Positions 61,612-64,000 of a stretch of 64,000 nucleotides of DNA are shown piece by piece (position 1 is the first letter of the stretch; every line of letters begins with the position of its first letter). The DNA lies in NCBI GenBank assembly GCA_965178125.1, contig OZ237744.1:744001-808000 (forward strand), in the 5' to 3' direction. This DNA comes from Bilabrum cf. latius (Eukaryota; Bigyra: Bicosoecida; Bigyra; Bicosoecida). Under the pieces are notes generated by a model. That model saw nothing but the letters and a program-made list of their open reading frames with translations, was not told the origin of the DNA and made no database searches. The position numbers and the translations under genes were made by a program.

Positions 61612-61849
61612 GTGACTTGCCTGTGTCGCAGACGCGCAAACTGCTGATAGCATCGTCCATACAGGCACTAATCTGACTTACCGATAACTTCGCATGACGA
61701 TCGGGGGCATTTCAAGCGGCATAGCAGGGAAAAGTGCCGAAGCAGTTCACGCCTATTCGGAGCCGTTCGACGCGAAAGTGAACACTACAACCGATTCGCT
61801 GCTTGGGTGCGTGTCCGGGCCCACACGATCCACTTTCGGTCTCGTTGGC
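61612..61849. promoter_or_regulatory. Divergent promoter region, RER1 / IPI1
   Basis: This 238-bp interval separates the divergent starts. An in-frame ATG at 61694 would extend IPI1 by 52 residues without family similarity, so I leave that stretch as 5' UTR. No TATA box is clear. Confidence 0.4.
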
Positions 61850-64000
61850 ATGCCAAAAACCAAGGCAGGAAAAGATTTTGTTCGTCGCAAGCGGAAGGTG
61901 GGAAAAAAGCTCAAGCCAGTGAACGCAACCGACACAACATTCCAGTTTAAGTCGGTGCAACTGCGAGCGCAAGATGCGCTTGAGGACCAAGCAGTAGATC
62001 TCAAAGCACGACTTGCCGCATCGGGAAGGGAGGATAGGGGGTCTATCAAGCAATCAGGCGGCAGAGGTGCCGCTTCTTCGTTGCCAGCGAAGAGAAAACG
62101 ACCGAGGCAGGATTCCGGTTAGGATGCAGTTGCAGTTGTGCCTCCAAAGCAACCTCCGCTTACGGTCTAGCAGGCCGAGCTCGTGCTTCAGAGATTAACT
62201 GCGCTTTCTAAACATCACAATGCAAGCAGCCGATGCGAGGCGTTGTTGAGTTTGAGACGTCTGGTGCATTGGAGAGGTGCAGCCCTAGTTTCGATCAGGT
62301 TGCGCAGCCTCGTCGGGGTTACGATGCCTCGTCTCGTCGATGAAGACCCAGGGCCGAGGTATGCCGCCATACTGCTCATAGAAAGCATTATAGAGGCTGC
62401 GTAGAAGGCAGGGCCGGCCATTTTGGAGAGCGGGATGTCCCACATCGTGGCTTCGCTGTGCAGCGCCCTGGCCTATCTCTCCACCGACGTGCGCCTTGAC
62501 GCCCTCGCCGCCCTCTTCCTGTGCCTCAAGGCTGCCCCTCGCGCGTTCAGCCCTCCGGAGCACGCCGAGCGGCTGCTTCGCGGCGTCATAGACCTCATTC
62601 CGAGCACTCGTCACTCGGCTGCGGAGGCCAGGTCATTCTTCGGGCTCTTTGCGCCCGACGCTGTCTGCGTGGGTGCGATCGCTGCAGGAGTTGCAATGGC
62701 GGCGAAAGGCAAGGGCGTCCGCCCAGGGGACCGCAGCAGCCTGGCTGCAGTTCCTGCGGGAGACGAGGTGACCCACCAGGGACTCATAGCGGAGGGTACC
62801 TAGACAGGGGGCGTGGGAGGCGCTTCCTCAGCAGGCGGAGCTTCCGCCCGGAAGAAGGCCCGCACGACCGTGGATCACCGCGCCAGCGCCAACTTGAAGG
62901 TACGGAGCAGCGCGGCACAGGCCCGCAGCTGGGAGCTCCTCCATTCCACGGTTGACCTGGACGCCGTGCTGGCGTCGGCGGAGGCAGCTTCTGTGGGCGC
63001 GCACGCGCAAGACCACGGGGGGCAGACCGCCAGGGACAGTGTCCCTGCCCGCGTCATCATGACCCCCGAGGATGCCCGCATCGCTGCTTGCCTGGTGCTC
63101 GACGAGCTGCTCGCGGTGACCAAGCCGGGCCAGGGGCGGGGCGCCGACGGGGACTGGTCGAGTAGTCACCACCACTACCGCGCCTCCTCCTCCGTGTCGG
63201 CCTCGGTGGGGGGTGGGGCTGCTGCGAGCAGGGAGGCAGGGCCGCCGGCCCACCTTCTGCTTCCGACGCTGCCGTCCGCAGCAGAGGCTTCCAAGTCTAG
63301 GGCCTCCCGGGGCACCTCGTCCACCATGCCTGCTGGGGCCACCACGGGAGTGCACGCCGAATCTGCTGCCACGGTGTTCACAGAGGATTTGGCCGCGGTC
63401 GAGACCGCCCACCTGGTAGGATGGGGCATGCAGCAGGGCACGGACGACTCGACGTCCAGCAGGTGGCTGACTCCATCGTTTGCTGCGGAGGCCGTCCGCG
63501 GGCTCGGCAGCGTCTGGGAGGAGTCCACGGACAGCATCGCGAGGGCGGGCACGACAACACAGCCTTGGCACGTCAAACGGCTCGTGCTCATCGCCGGGCT
63601 CATGCACAAGGTGGCCAGCGCCTCTGCGGCCGAGACGGTCGCGATGCGCGCACTGCGGCGTGGTGGAGGGCGTGGCTCTGGTCCTGGCAGCCGAGTCACC
63701 GGCCAGGCGGGACTGAGCGCCAGTGACCTCGTGGCAGGATGCGTGGCTGGCCGGGTGGGACAGGCGGTTCTGAGTCCGCTGCTGCGCATGGTTCAGACCG
63801 CGAGGCAGGTGGAGCAGGCCCGTGCCGAGAGCGAGAGCAAAGGCGCCTCTGCCCAGACGGTGTCGGCGAAGCAGATCACGGACTCCTGGCGGAGACTGGA
63901 GGGGCTTGGTGTGCACCTGGGCGCGCTGCTGCTAGCGAAGCAAGACAGGGCGTGGAAGAGCTGGCCGAGGCACTACCAGAGCGCCAGTCACACCGTGATT
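61850..64000 (+). CDS. IPI1/TEX10-like Rix1-complex subunit (C-terminus off the right edge)
   Basis: IPI1/TEX10 belongs to the Rix1 (PELP1-TEX10-WDR18) complex needed for ITS2 processing and release of pre-60S ribosomes in the nucleolus. 717 codons are in the window. The N-terminus MPKTKAGKDFVRRKRKVGKK and PVNATDTTFQFKSVQL is the family hallmark. HEAT-like helices follow: LTALSKHHNASSRCEALLSL, PRLVDEDPGPRYAAILLIES and ALAYLSTDVRLDALAAL. In-frame TAGs at 62120, 62168, 62402 and 62801 are read as Gln. The one at 62168 lies just before AELVLQRLTALSKHHNA, where homologues have a Gln-rich helix start. ATG 61850 is chosen because it gives the canonical N-terminus; 61694 is the alternative. The region after 62800 is Ala/Ser/Gly-rich with fewer recognisable features. 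Confidence 0.88.

Noticed and set aside
1-64000. TAG as pyrrolysine, selenocysteine-type recoding or read-through
   Set aside because: TAG occurs too often, including in low-complexity runs, and at conserved Gln columns. No recoding element could serve dozens of sites per gene.
1-64000. TAG read as leucine, as in some other protists
   Set aside because: Conserved columns (HRDLKSQN, VVHRQL, RER1 Gln) and the polyCAG tract point to Gln, not Leu.
1-64000. CRISPR arrays, insertion sequences, tRNA or rRNA genes
   Set aside because: I saw no regularly spaced repeats, terminal inverted repeats with transposase, or cloverleaf or rRNA-like sequence. The required tRNA-Gln(CUA) is not visible in this window.

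Overview
The window is nuclear DNA from a unicellular or otherwise simple eukaryote. It carries eukaryote-specific families (NEK kinase, VPS13, SIN1, MRG15, RER1, IPI1/TEX10, AHA1, GTPBP1/2, DIS3), short spliceosomal introns and two convincing TATA boxes. It is GC-rich by eye. Nothing bacterial, organellar or mobile is evident. I cannot place the lineage; a FAM228-like protein and a NEK1-like kinase hint at a ciliated organism.

The central observation is a non-standard nuclear genetic code: TAG is read as glutamine, while TAA and TGA remain stops. Under the standard code nearly every gene here is shattered. Reading TAG as Gln repairs all of them without exception. In-frame TAG falls where homologues have Gln: the NEK catalytic loop HRDLKSQN, three sites in DIS3, and RER1 just before its STPHVLYRW motif. 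In DIS3 one TAG lies inside a CAG-encoded polyglutamine run. Of 12 genes whose 3' end is inside the window, 10 end in TGA, 2 in TAA and none in TAG. A 34.8-kb exon contains at least 54 in-frame TAGs; I found no in-frame TAA or TGA where I looked.

Layout: 1-2223 (-) GTPBP1/2-like GTPase, cut by the left edge; 2334-3724 (+) tandem AHA1-domain cochaperone; 4057-8547 (+) NEK1-like kinase; 8589-9389 (-) FAM228-like protein; 9656-14098 (+) DIS3/RRP44 exosome nuclease; 14252-49379 (-) a giant VPS13-family lipid-transfer protein of about 11,679 residues; 49901-50710 (+) unknown two-TM protein; 50934-52700 (-) MRG15; 53092-54475 (+) SIN1/CRIM-domain protein; 54666-56510 (-) RPUSD1-like pseudouridine synthase; 56631-59395 (-) His-rich multi-TM protein; 59527-60723 (+) secreted GH88-type unsaturated glucuronyl hydrolase; 60928-61611 (-) RER1; 61850-64000 (+) IPI1/TEX10, cut by the right edge.

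The genes are tightly packed. Divergent pairs share 110-520 bp and convergent pairs 41-223 bp. Introns are few, mostly 88-220 bp, and all lie near the 5' ends of genes. There is no operon logic. The genes serve ordinary housekeeping roles: RNA processing and decay (DIS3, IPI1, RPUSD1), chromatin (MRG15), TORC2 signalling (SIN1), membrane traffic and lipid transfer (RER1, VPS13), chaperone function (AHA1) and cell cycle or cilium (NEK).
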